DNA from: Melastoma dodecandrum
Taxonomy: Eukaryota > Streptophyta > Magnoliopsida > Myrtales > Melastomataceae
NCBI GenBank assembly: GCA_029817715.1
Contig: JARUPY010000079.1
Span: 1,178,001-1,242,000 of the forward strand
DNA: 64,000 nt
Reading direction: 5' to 3'
Shown here: positions 1 through 10,030 of the stretch, piece by piece
Numbering within the stretch: the first letter of the stretch is position 1
Layout of the letters: the number at the start of each line of letters is the position of its first letter
Notes under the pieces: model-generated
What the model was told of the DNA's origin: nothing
The model's input: only the letters and a program-made list of their open reading frames with translations
Database searches by the model: none
Translations under genes and position numbers: made by a program

Positions 1-53
1 ACATTTTATTTTAGTCCGAAGTTTTGAAAATTTTTGCGATTAAGTCCTTGGAA

Positions 54-1560
54 ATGTCTAGAGAAGGAAAATCTTCAGGAAATCTTTTTGGCAAAGATTG
101 GAGTTTGTCACATAGTCTAGAATGGCTCCCTATGGAATTAGTAAAAGCATAAATGATATCTTAACATAATTAACTATTCAAGTGAGTACTGAAAATCTTG
201 AGTGTCGAAATTATTTCGCTCAGGAAGTAGGCTCTATAGTAAACAAGATGTTAGACTCTATTGAGCATGAAAGAAGTTTAAAAAGGCCTGATACAGAGGC
301 AACTTCTCGACTGGAGAGTACTTCGGGAAAACCAGTTGATAAATTGAAATTGGGAGGAAGTAATTCCAAACAAGATCAGGACAAGAGTGTAAATGAGATG
401 TATAAGGAATCAGTTGTTCCTTACATCTTAAACCCACGAAAGCGAGATACAAATCTAAACTCTTAGAGTAGGGAGTTGGCAAAAGAATTGAGGAAAACCT
501 TTGGTTTGGCAGAAAAAACTCCAGTTCACTTAGATAATATAACGATTTATGAGCCTGTTACTGCGAAAAGGGAGATTTACTAGCCATATTATCCCCATAG
601 AACCAAACTGGAATTTATTCCATGGGATAATGTCCTGAAACCAATAATTACTCCTGGTGCTTTTCTGGACAATGATTGTGAGAAGCACGTATTCGAGAGG
701 ATAGATGAGTAACTATTACTGATTCGAATGACTGCGTCTGCAGGATTATTATCCCTTGGATCACTTTATGAATTATGTGTAGTAGCCTGCATGGGCACGG
801 CACAAAATACTGGAAATCTTTGGTGGATCACGCGGACATCAAAGAAAAGATAGATCAACCACTGACCGTTGACAGTTTATTGGCAAGTATTGCTGATGCA
901 TTAAAACGAGAATTTGTTGTTTTTCTTTGTCCATTGAAACCGTGAAAAAAAAACAATCTTTGACTACTCTAGTTAAACTACAGATCTACAATATGTGTCA
1001 GTTTGATAACTATGTCTTTGAATTCCAAAAGTATTATTACAATCTTGACGTAATTTCACAATAGTTCATATTGAGAACCTTTTTTGCAAGACTTCTAGAG
1101 CCCTGGCCAGAAGTTGGGCAAAAGGCCCATGAATTACTTCTGAGTGAGGAAAAGATTATTCCTGGACTTGGAAGAACGATTCAGGTGGTCAAGTACGCGA
1201 TGAGAAAGGCGTGTACTGAGCTCTGGATTAAAGAGGCAGGCAAGAAGCTTCCATACCTGAATAAGAGCTGTTGTTCTCAGATTGAGTATGTGCCTGGAAG
1301 GTATGGATGTGATTCCCTAGGAGAATCGAAGAGAACAAGAAACTTTCCTAAGAAGAAAAAAATTGTTGGATATAATAAGAGGAAAGTTTGGCCAAGAAAT
1401 GACCTTCAGAATAAACTAGGGAGGGGTCCTGCTTACAAACCCAAAAGGTTTGTAAGGAGACGGGGTAACCTTAAGGATAAAGATATGATTGATGCCTATA
1501 AGTGAAAGCATGGTAGAGAACCTAAGTATCCTAAAGGAAAAAAATTGAGCAGTTGCAATT
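54..1560 (+). pseudogene. Capsid-like region of the caulimovirid
   Basis: A frame opens with ATG at 54 and continues through many stops. The best open parts are 182-466 (hydrophilic, Lys/Glu rich) and 1071-1505. The second ends in a strongly basic stretch (KKKK at about 1350, then repeated Arg/Lys) followed by a cluster of Cys codons around 1548-1570. A basic arm before a Cys-rich knuckle is the usual layout of caulimovirid capsid C-termini, but the knuckle spacing here is degraded. An acidic stretch at 1637-1837, rich in Asp/Glu, follows and may be the acidic flank also typical of these capsids. Assignment rests on composition and position, not on a clear sequence match. Confidence 0.5.
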
Positions 1561-1917
1561 GCTGCTGTTTTTATGGGTCAAAAACCCCTAGGCGGATACT
1601 TGTCCTTAGAAGAATCAGAGGAGAGAAAGACTCCAAATGATTTTTCTAGATGACAAAAGTCATGAGGATGAAGTCCTGGCTTTTGAACCAATAGATGAAC
1701 AAGACATTTTTGACTTAGACTCAGAAGTAGAATCAATCTATGAAGTTGTGTCAAATTACGATACAGACTCAGAAGATGATTCTGGTCTCTGGACTGCGCA
1801 TCTATTCATGAGCAGAATGGAGATGGTGATGAGTTGATTTCTTTGGAAGCAACAAATCAGGTATTGGAAGAATTTCACTAGTACGAAGATCCATCCCAGC
1901 TATTATGGAATGGAGGT

Positions 1918-2507
1918 TACCTAACGTTAATGTGAGAGAAGTCTATAATGTTTCGAGGTTTAACTTTAGATCAATAATAGACATCTCACAACATGAGACA
2001 ACTGCTCAAGTTATAAGTACAGAACTTGAGACTTTGGATATCCCATTATTGAACGTATAACGCATTAGAGAAACCATACAACGTACAAGAGGTGTATATA
2101 ACTATATACACATTGGATTGATCCAGGTAGAATTAGTTCTGCTATTCCATCTTCCAGCTGATAGTCCTGTGGTAGCAGCTGTGATCTATAAAAGATGGCG
2201 AGAATTCAAAGATCAGCTGATATCAGGTATACAGGCCAACCTTGCACATGGCCCTGTATGGTTCCAGGTTCATCCAAATTTCATGATGGCCCTGAACGAC
2301 CGTTGTTTGGGGAATTCATTGACTTTGATGATTAAATCAATGAATATGAATAGAATGAATCCCCAAGCCAAGTTTTTGGCATATCACACTAAAGTAATTT
2401 ACCGATTGGTAAATACCACAAATCCTAGTGTGAGGAACATCTCAAGACTTTCTAGTTGTTCGCGGAAGGTCATAATAACTACCGACAATTTCATAGGTGA
2501 GAGGTAA
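1918..2507 (+). pseudogene. Movement protein remnant (caulimovirid)
   Basis: The frame contains the motif YIHIGLIQV at about 2101-2127, a hallmark of the caulimovirid cell-to-cell movement protein family (MP, PF01107), and further on LAHGPVWFQVHPN near 2240-2280, another conserved block. The same frame can be followed upstream to about 1918 with one stop near 2057, so the ATG at 2118 is an internal methionine and not the true start. In an active virus this protein forms tubules through plasmodesmata. Here it ends at a stop at 2505, and the following frame toward the protease is displaced. Confidence 0.75.
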
Positions 2508-2667
2508 ACCCATTGGAGTTAACTTGGCCGAGAAGTTGAGTTATGACTGAACTTGGTAGTAGTTCTAGACCTATTAGTGCGGCTAATATCCGACAAAGAG
2601 GTAATGAGATTACTTTGATGTTGAGAAAACCGTTAGCTAGCAATTCTAGAGTTGATAAGCATTTTCT

Positions 2668-3474
2668 GTGAGAATGTCATTTCGGAGAGAGCCAAGAACT
2701 CATACACTCTTTGAAGTTTCCTCCAGGGCTAGCGATTTGAGATATGACATAATTGTGTCTCGCCCAGCGGAAGCGTCTGCACCGCTGTTAGTAGAGGAAA
2801 TGTCTCGAAGGTCTGTCGATTCTAGAGCCCCGTCTCAACATATGGGTAGGATCATGGGCTATAGACATGTATCACTACTAGTCTATGAAGATCCATTAGA
2901 CCAATTGAGAGAGGAATCAATAAGGATGATGAGACTTACCTATCTAGATAACTCTTTATCCAATATTCTTGAAGTCTGTAAGATTATTGAGCAAATATAC
3001 AAACAGAGGTTTATTTCGGTAGACGAAATCTGGAGGATGATAGAACCATCCCAAGAAGTACCCAGACACAAAGGATTTAGTGTGAGGAAAAAAAAACTGA
3101 GCACATTTGTTGTTTTAATTTTCAAATTTCTTAGATATTATGTATATTCTCTAAATACTTTGATAGGCACCGGGTGTAGCATAAGTTGCGCTAGGCTGAA
3201 TGCCTTACTATATGAGTGGTGGAAACCACTACAAAGACCCATCCATATGGTTAATGTCGATGGAATGACAACAATTGTTAGCCATCAGGCCAGTAATGTG
3301 CCTTGCTTTATTGGCAGACAGAAATTCGTCATTAAAGAGATCCTTGCACATCCTTTATTAGAAGGAGATATCATTCTAGGTAATCCTTTTCTTAAGGGAC
3401 AAAAAGAAAATCTTCCTTTTGTGCAAGATGTCCATGATGTTTCTATTGGAGTTGTGAAAATTACTACTCCATAA
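2668..3474 (+). pseudogene. Linker and aspartic protease of the caulimovirid
   Basis: A 268-codon open stretch. The last third carries the retropepsin pattern: a Gly-Thr-Gly-Cys-Ser core at 3166-3180 and, about 70 residues later, GDIILGNPFL near 3366-3395, which matches the caulimovirid flap-side motif. The catalytic Asp of the D-T/S-G triad is read as Gly (GGC at 3166-3168), so the protease would be inactive even if made. The first two thirds are not recognised and probably link the movement protein to the protease. The frame continues in sense with the movement protein upstream and the RT downstream. Confidence 0.7.
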
Positions 3475-3599
3475 GAGCCCAAGTTAAGTTTAAAATTTGG
3501 GTTTTATCCGGAAAAACGGACAAAGTATTGTGGTGATTCGCCATGTGAAAGAATTTCAGAGTGCGAGCTCAGCGTGGTGATACACGGTTGGAAGAAAAC

Positions 3600-5136
3600 G
3601 TTTCATGGGTGCAAACTCTCTTTTTTCCAATGAATACCAGAAGTTTTAACTGGTATGATGACTTGTTTCCCAAACAAGAAGTATGTATGGCAGTACGGGT
3701 AACAGAACAAAATGAGATAAGTTCCTTGTAAAACTTGCCGACAATTTTAGTGAAGATCCATTAAAATTGTGGAGTCGGAATGGCCTTAAGGCTATACTCG
3801 AGTGGAAAGATCTCGGAACCATTATAAGAGTAAAAAATATTACATACACGGCTAAACTGGTTGAGGAATTTGACAAATAGATTTCTAAGTTGCTGGAAAA
3901 GGCTTGAATAGAGACAGTTAGAATCCACATTCTAATCCTCATTTTATGGTAATAAATGATGCCGAGCAGGTGTGAGGTAAAGCACGAGTGGTTATATATT
4001 ATCATCAGCTTAACAAAGCTACCAAAGATGATGGCTATAATATTCATACTGAAGGAGATCTGATTGATAGAATTAGTTTGAGCCAACCAAAATTCTTTTC
4101 CAAATTTGACTTAAAAAGTGGTTACTGGCAAGTCAAGATGGAAGAAGACTCGGTTCCTCTAAATGCTTTCAATGCTCCGGAAGGGTGTTTCAATGGCTGG
4201 TGTTGCCGTTCGGTCTGAAGAATGCTCCAGGTGTCTTTCAGTGCAAAATGGATATTGCTTTCAAGCAGGTTCGCAAGTTTTGTGAGGTCTACATAGACGA
4301 CATGTTAGTCAACAGTCAGACTGAGGACGATCACATGAGCACCTTGATAAGGTGACTGATGTTTTTCGATAGGAGGGCATGATTCTGTCTGAAGAAAGAT
4401 AGAGTGGTTTATAGAGTCGGTTAATTTTCTAGGCATGGAAATTAATAAAAGAAAGATTAAATTACAAAGTCATATTGCCGAAAAAATTGTTGAATTTCCT
4501 GACAGTCTTGAGGATAGGAAACAAGTCCAAAGATTTTGTGGATTTATTAACTATGCTCAGAAGTTTGTGAAAGATCTTTTCCAAGATTTAGGGAGGATTT
4601 CAAAGAAGACATCTTCTACGAATTCTTGGTCATGGGAAGATGAGGATACTCAGGCTATTGAGAAGATTAAGGGAAAAGTTAAAAATTTTCCACAACTTGT
4701 CTTACCTTCTGACAAGCATGAATTAGTCCTGGAGATTGATGCATCTAACGAGTTCTGGGGGAAAAATTAAAAGGAGAAAGCCAGAACCAGTTTGTAAGTA
4801 TTGGTCGGGTAGTTTTAAGGGGTACGGAATATATAAAAAATAAGTTTTGGCATTGAAAAATGGAATAAAGGCCTTTTAGATCTTTTTGGCACCTAAGAAA
4901 TTTTTAGTGCGTTTGATTCAACCTATGTAAAAAGGTTCATGAGTCTGAACCATAAAGAGGCTAGGCAGACTAGACTTTTGAGGTTGCAAGAGTGGTTTAG
5001 CTATTATAAATTCGATGTTGAATGCATATCTTCGGATAAAAACATGATAGCTGACTCTCTCTGTCGAAAACTTGCAGATGGATCCAGCCGCGAAGAGAAA
5101 GATCTGCTAGGGATACAAGCAGGAGGGGCACTCTAA
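3600..5136 (+). pseudogene. Reverse transcriptase-RNase H of the caulimovirid
   Basis: RT blocks are spread over several frames: FFSKFDLKSGYWQ at about 4098-4135, PFGLKNAPGVFQ near 4207-4242, and an intact YIDD catalytic motif at 4290-4301. RNase H follows with LVLEIDASNEFWG near 4726-4760 and a conserved tail up to about 5075. Frameshifts near 4190 and 4350 and stops such as TGA at 4216-4218 break it. The motif wording (DLKSGYWQ, DASNEFWG) favours Caulimoviridae over gypsy. It would copy the pregenomic RNA in a live virus; here it is a fossil. Confidence 0.8.
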
Positions 5137-5169
5137 AAAGGTAGGTCCCAATAAGAAAGAGAGTGAGCA

Positions 5170-6340
5170 AAGTGATGCAAGTTCCGTTTCTGGAACGATA
5201 GCAGCTATTTGTTAGCAGTGTAAGCGACCTGGACATAGATCTTTCGAATGTCCAAGTAAGTCAAAAACTGCGAGCTCCCAGAAGGGAGTGGCCAATCTCA
5301 AGGAGAAGGTTGTTACCGACTCTAAGGGAGTAGCGAAAACAAATTCTCAGAAGGGGATGGCTAATCCAAAAGAGAATGCTTCGACTAACTATAAAGGAAA
5401 AGCGAAAGTTGATTCCTAGAAGGGAATGGCTAATCCTAAGGAGGGAAGCTCTAATTCAAAGGCGAAGAAGGCAGATCTGAAGGAAGAAGCTCGGGCTGAT
5501 TCTCAAGGAAAAGCCAAGAGGAAGAGGAAAGCAAAGCAACTTAAGTACTCTGGTCCTAAGAAGGATGTTCCTGTAAAGGAGGAAAGGTTAAAGAACCTTG
5601 GTGGTACCCATTAACCACGGAACAACTCAATTACTGCCGAGATCACCTGGCCAAAGAGCTGAACACCTCAATAAATCAAGCTTTCAAATCCTATAAGAGT
5701 CTCTTATCAAGATGAAAGGAGGAGAAAGAGGAGTTTGAGGTTGAGTATGCTAAGGAGGAGGCAGAATTCAAAGCCTTCATAGGTGAACTAGTCTAGAAGG
5801 AAGAACATGAGGATACGACATAAATGGAGTATGACTAATATTTCAATTATGGAAAACCAGACATGCTCGAAGAAGGTAATCCTGAAGTCAAGGAAGACCT
5901 TGAGGAAGTAAATCCTGAAAGAAATTCGGTTAAAGAATCTGGTGAACAAGCTCACGATGGTGTAAGTCATGAGGGTTCGGAAGAATCCTGGTATTTTGAT
6001 TTAGACTCTTTTGAAGATGGATCCCTATAAAAGGATAGAACTGTTGTCTATGGAGGACTCATGGGTGGCATAAAAAACAATTATAAACGCCAGATTGAGT
6101 TTTTTGCAGCAAAATCAATAGAGTATATCGAAGATCTGGAGTCTATGTATAAGGCTTGAGATGGAGAAGAGCTGTCCAAAACTATAAGGGATAGGCAGTA
6201 GATTCTCACCCCAACAATGTCCATAATACCTTATGAGGTCAAAGAGATAGAAAACCCAAAAGTAGTGGTGGATAGGAGAGAATTCTCACTTGAGGAGAAC
6301 TCTTTATTTCGCCCGTATCTACACTGGATATCAGAGAACT
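5170..6340 (+). pseudogene. Zinc-knuckle, Lys-rich and acidic protein after RNase H
   Basis: Right after the RNase H, a CCHC knuckle is readable at 5212-5255 (C-x2-C-x4-H-x4-C) with one stop where a Trp is usual (TAG at 5215-5217). It is followed by a Lys/Ser-rich tandem repeat (see 5279-5485), a basic stretch (KRKRKAKQ near 5515) and then an acidic region to about 6050. A further conserved-looking frame with scattered stops runs to about 6340. No caulimovirid protein known to me has this exact layout after RNase H. It could be a capsid-like or transactivator-position protein of this virus lineage, or part of a second, differently arranged copy. Confidence 0.5.
5279..5485 (+). repeat. 69-bp coding tandem repeat, three copies
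   Basis: Copies start at 5279, 5348 and 5417 with exactly 69-bp spacing. Each encodes 23 residues beginning with a Q/stop-K-G-x-A-N-x-K-E core. The period is a multiple of three, so the repeat grew while the frame was under protein selection. It lies directly behind the zinc knuckle. Confidence 0.8.
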
Positions 6341-7200
6341 GGGAGTAGCTTTACCATATCTATATGCAGAGTTTGTGAATAACCTTGAGATTGATCGTTC
6401 AAAACCAGAACAGATAGTACCTGTTGCGGGTGGATCCCATTTCCAATTCCATTTAAAATGAATATCCTATGAATATCCTTCCTTGACGATAAAGTTTCGG
6501 ATTTTTGAAAAAATTGTGTCGGAGTCGCCACTAACTTATTTTAAGTTCAAGTTATAAAAACTATAGAGATTCGTTTAGGTTCGGGAATTAGGGATTACTA
6601 AATCACAAACACAAAGAAAATGGATGCCTTTATCATATGTTTCCGATGTCCAAATTTATTTGAGCTCGGTTTTCGAATGACATTAAAAAAAATGATCTCG
6701 AGCTCAATACGCTAACAATGTCTATGTGAATAATTTTTATGAAAATATTTCTTCTTAAAAATTGATTTTTCGGGCAAAAATTTCAAGCAACATAAATTTA
6801 TTAATGCCCTTAACAATTTCTAAACCCAAAAATAAATTCAAGGGAGAACCGAGCGTTTGTTATTTCTTGATCTCCATAGAACGCTCCCGTTGGCATTTAT
6901 ACCACACGGTGCCGTTTTAGAGCCGGTTTACGACGAACCTGGTGAGCTGTTGATGCCGTAACGTTGGTGAGTGTGAAGCCGTCTTCCGAGAGTATTGATA
7001 TTCGAGAATCCAAAATAAACCCTCGAACATAAAGTACCGTTTATTTTTTTTCTTGAAAGCGTTGAACGGGGTACACGCCTTGGTTGTCCACAAGGCATAC
7101 CCCGCGATACCTGCATAGAAATCATAACAACAAAGTAAATTGTTCAAAGAAACCGGTAGAGTTTCATAACGAAAGAAACAAATTATTAACTTCTTAAAAT
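6341..7200. other. Non-coding, LTR-like debris
   Basis: No gene seen. A phrase at about 6510-6535 (GTGTCGGAGTCGCCACTAA) resembles a motif common in plant gypsy LTRs, suggesting an LTR fragment joined to the viral relic. The rest is AT-rich with short open frames that look random. Confidence 0.35.
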
Positions 7201-7720
7201 GTAAATAATACCTATTTGGTAAAAAAATGAATTTTAACTTTGATTTTTATTTTAGCTTAAGATCTTAAAATTCCAATGTCTAATTAATAAAAAATTTAAG
7301 CTAAACCTCTCGTTCCCCTTTACCTATGCCATGATGCTCGTGGGCAGCTTATCTCTAATTGGATTTCCAAATCAATTCGGACATTCGACGGAAATCAAAC
7401 AAATAAATAAATAAACAAATGCAAGTACAATAAAATAAAATAAAAAAATATTACCTCCTGCCTCGGTGAGAACTCCAATTGCTTCGTTTGAAAATAATTT
7501 GGTTCTAGTTCGGCAAGGGCTGAGACTTCGAGAGGATGTAGATCCGAGCCGAGGAATGCAGGGGGCTGACGCAATGCGAAGAGCAGGAATACGCTGGGAT
7601 TCGAAGCTCCGAATCTGAGTTACCGGGAAGAGAAGTCAGTGACTGAGCGTTGAATTTTGGCCGCCGTGGCCGGACCTGAACGACGGGACTCGGAGTCCAT
7701 TGGAGATGGGGCTGGAATCA
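7201..7720. other. Non-coding stretch beside the BTB pseudogene
   Basis: AT-rich at left, more GC-rich from 7460. On the - strand a possible exon end followed by GTAATATT occurs near 7450, but no protein family is recognised. It may be the 3' part of the pseudogene transcript or captured foreign sequence. Confidence 0.25.
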
Positions 7721-7970
7721 AGGGTAGGTCATGGCGAGGACAGATTCGAAACCAGGACCATGGCTGCCGAGAGAGGCACCAGGTTACTGTGGGCCGTGGA
7801 TCTAAAGGCGAGCAGAGTTGACAAGTGAGCCGCCAGAGTCGGGAAGCCAGATCTGGAGTGGCAACCGGGGACCAAAGGAGGCAGAAGGTGCAGCCGTCCT
7901 CGAGCTGTTTGCCGGTGAAAATGGATCACCACTGGTCCGGTGGGGGCGCGGACCTGGTCGACGAGGGCGG

Positions 7971-8105
7971 TGTGGCGCCAGGTGATGGCGGCACGGATGG
8001 GCTTGGCGAGGGCAATGTGGCGCCAGGCGACGGCGGCACGGACGGGCTCGGCGAGGGCAGTGTGGTGCCCGGCGAAGGCAAGATCGACGGCTGTGGTGCA
8101 ATGGA
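7971..8105. repeat. 45-bp GC-rich tandem repeat, three copies
   Basis: Units begin TGTGGYGCC at 7971, 8016 and 8061, exactly 45 bp apart, the third more diverged. The repeat replaces the point where BOP-family similarity on the - strand stops, so expansion probably destroyed that part of the gene. On + it encodes a Gly/Asp-rich 15-residue repeat inside an open frame (7825-8292) that I regard as chance. Confidence 0.75.
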
Positions 8106-8380
8106 CGCACCAGCAACCACTCTGTCTGCAATTGGGGCGGTGTTCATGCTTCTGGGGCACGATGGAGACCTGCCCACTGTAGAGGAATTAGAGGACCAGA
8201 AGGAAGACCTCGTAGCTGACCGAGTTCACGGGAATGACCCCTGTGGTGTGAGGGGCCGCGGGTCCCATGGAAGAAGATGCATCAGGCTATGAGGATGCAG
8301 CGGTGGGCATGGACAAGACGACCCCCGACGCTAAAGGTGACGTCGCTGAAGGTCTGGCCGTTGATGAGCGTCGCGGACAT
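8079..8380 (-). pseudogene. BLADE-ON-PETIOLE (NPR5/6)-like BTB domain pseudogene
   Basis: Reading - from ATG at 8378-8380, the first 32 codons carry LINGQTFSDVTFSV followed by RLVHAHRCIL, the start of the BOP/NPR5-6 BTB/POZ domain, then hit TGA at 8282-8284. In another frame from about 8241, the next conserved block appears: IPVNSVSYEVFLLVL, a stop in place of the usual Gln, then FLYSGQVSIVPQKHE and the zinc-finger segment NCRQSGCWCVHC to about 8079. Compared with NPR/BOP proteins, the zinc-ligand His after GCW is Cys. BOP proteins are nuclear co-regulators of organ boundaries; the ankyrin half is not found here. The usual N-terminal extension before LINGQ is missing, and the segment between the blocks is shortened. 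Family call is firm; the gene is dead. Confidence 0.8.
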
Positions 8381-8389
8381 CGTTTCTGG

Positions 8390-8690
8390 TTGTGAAAAAA
8401 AATAAAAAAAATAAAAAGAATCAAAGTAGACAAATTCACCTAATTAAATGGAGGCAAATGAAAAAAGTTACCGGGTGTTGAAGATGTCTTACTGGGAGAG
8501 TTATCTGAGGCCACTGTGAAGCTCTTGTGAAAGGGGAACGAGAGGACTCGCCCGGCTAGGGACTGAAACCTGATGCAAGGCATAAGAAATAAAAGAGAAC
8601 TACCGTTTGCGCTTTTTCTTTAGTGCGTTTTTCCTCTCGTCGTCTGTGTTCTGTGTTCTCCGGGTCTGGCTATTTATAGGGAGCATGTAG
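8390..8690 (-). promoter_or_regulatory. TATA box and leader of the BTB pseudogene
   Basis: On the - strand a clean CTATAAATA lies at about 8672-8680, roughly 300 bp upstream of the pseudogene ATG. A possible 5' leader intron is visible: donor CCGGTAACT near 8470 and a pyrimidine-rich acceptor ending CACAACCAG near 8386, just before the ATG. This looks like a genuine plant promoter and leader rather than transposon sequence. Confidence 0.45.
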
Positions 8691-8699
8691 TGGCATTTT

Positions 8700-8895
8700 T
8701 AATTAGATCTTTTACGATTTTTTTGTGGATTTTGTGGGATTTTTTCTGATTTTCATAATTTTTTACTGATTTTCAGTGATTTTCATTATTTTTAGTGTTT
8801 TTTGGTAATTTTCGATGATTTTAGTGATTTTTAGTGATTTTTGGTGATTTTTGATGATTTTAGTGATTTTTTGTGATTTTATTATTTTTTAGAAA
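8700..8895. repeat. AT-rich degenerate repeat (TTTTTAGTGAT-like)
   Basis: A run of short units such as gatttttagt and gattttcagt with a period of about 10-12 bp. No coding content. Confidence 0.7.
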
Positions 8896-8904
8896 AAATT
8901 GGGT

Positions 8905-9545
8905 TATGACGGTGCCACTGCCCCATTTGGTAAAGTTTGTACTCGAATGCCTGGGATATGGACCAAAGTATGCCACGACATTAGAAGAAGAACATGAAAA
9001 GACGGGAAAATTAATTATTCCCAATATGCAAGTATGGGACATCCATCCTAGTGAATGTAGACATCTTATAGAGCCTCAACGACAGGACATTGATCACAAA
9101 GGATTATGGCTGAAGTATTACAAAGATAAAATAGTAAGAAAAGCCATAAAAGTTGAGTTCTTGAAAGATGTGTTAGAGCACATATTCGCCCGAAAGGAGT
9201 TATATTACGTGGTCAGTGACGGGATGACAACCGTGACGATCATCCGTTCTTGTTTAGGCGATGCAGATGAACAAGCAGGAGAACGAGGATGGGAAAGAGT
9301 TTTAGATCTTCTAGATAGTTTCTGGAATAGAGAAATCTACGAGTTGTGCCTCTACACAGATACATTTGAGGTCTGGAGAAAAATCGCTGATTATACAGAC
9401 AAATTATTAGCTAAGCGATTTGAAAGAGAGAAAACTCCGAGTTGTGCCTCTACACAGGTACATTTGAGGTCTGGAGAAAAATCGCTGATTATACAGACAA
9501 ATTATTAGCTAAGCGATTTGAACATGATGAAGAGAGAGCCCGATA
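8905..9545 (+). pseudogene. Unrecognised protein remnant
   Basis: A frame from ATG at 8906 gives about 200 residues of ordinary soluble composition (Trp, Cys and charged residues, no membrane segment). A 98-bp tandem duplication at 9341-9524 shifts the frame; the reading that continues from the second copy ends at TAA near 9543. It is preceded by TTTATTATTTTTTAG, which could be a splice acceptor. I do not recognise the family. Neighbours on both sides are viral or gypsy relics, so an origin in one of them is plausible but unproved. Confidence 0.4.
9341..9524 (+). repeat. 98-bp tandem duplication inside the unrecognised frame
   Basis: GAGTTGTGCCTCTACACA occurs at 9341 and 9439 and the copies run in step for almost the whole 98 bp with very few changes. 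Because 98 is not a multiple of three, the event broke the frame. Confidence 0.9.
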
Positions 9546-10030
9546 AATTCATGAAGGATATCAACAACAATAGGGACTCTCTAGAAAAGAAATTGGAGAA
9601 AAATCAGGCGCTAATAATGAAGGAATCTCCCAAGACAAAGCAACAATGCAGACGGGAGAAGAAAGCTGTATAAAGCTATTGTCGGTCACTAGGACCATCA
9701 GCTAACTTTTGTAGTCTTTTGATAATTTAGATTGCTTTTACTTTTGAGTTAGCAAACAGTGCAGAGACACCACCTTCTTTTGTGTATATGTTTCACAACC
9801 ATCTACCACATTTCGGGAGGCGATTTGAATATAGATCTTTCTCTCACATCTCTTTTAGTTTAAGTTCTTTGATCTGTCTCCAGAATACCTTAAGAAATCA
9901 AGAGTAAGATTGTTAGAATTAACATAAATTAGTTAAGTCTAACAGAAGGTTAGATTGATGAATCAAAACCTTGGAACAAGGAGGATGAGTGTCGATATAA
10001 GTCCCTCAAGGTAAGGGTATTTGAGATGAC
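9546..10030. other. Non-coding stretch
   Basis: A short run of codons continues the preceding frame to about 9675 after its stop. Beyond that no gene or repeat family is recognised. Confidence 0.4.

Larger units (their letters stand above)
1..6340 (+). mobile_element. Endogenous caulimovirid (pararetrovirus), decayed
   Basis: A run of broken frames on + reads in order: a basic capsid-like region, a caulimovirid movement-protein block, an aspartic protease, reverse transcriptase with RNase H, and a zinc-knuckle protein. No LTRs, integrase or primer site are seen, which fits an integrated pararetrovirus rather than a gypsy element. Every section has stops or frameshifts, so it is not expected to be expressed. 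The order capsid-movement-protease-RT resembles cavemo- and solendovirus-type genomes more than badna- or petuviruses, where the movement protein comes first; this placement is inference. The right end is set where coding similarity fades near 6340; the left end runs out of the window. Confidence 0.8.

Noticed and set aside
1..6340. Interpretation as a Ty3/gypsy element
   Set aside because: A movement-protein block is present and integrase and LTRs are absent.
7825..8292. 155-codon Gly/Asp-rich frame on +
   Set aside because: It is opposite to the BTB pseudogene; the GC-rich 45-bp repeat removes stops in several frames at once, and no family is recognised.
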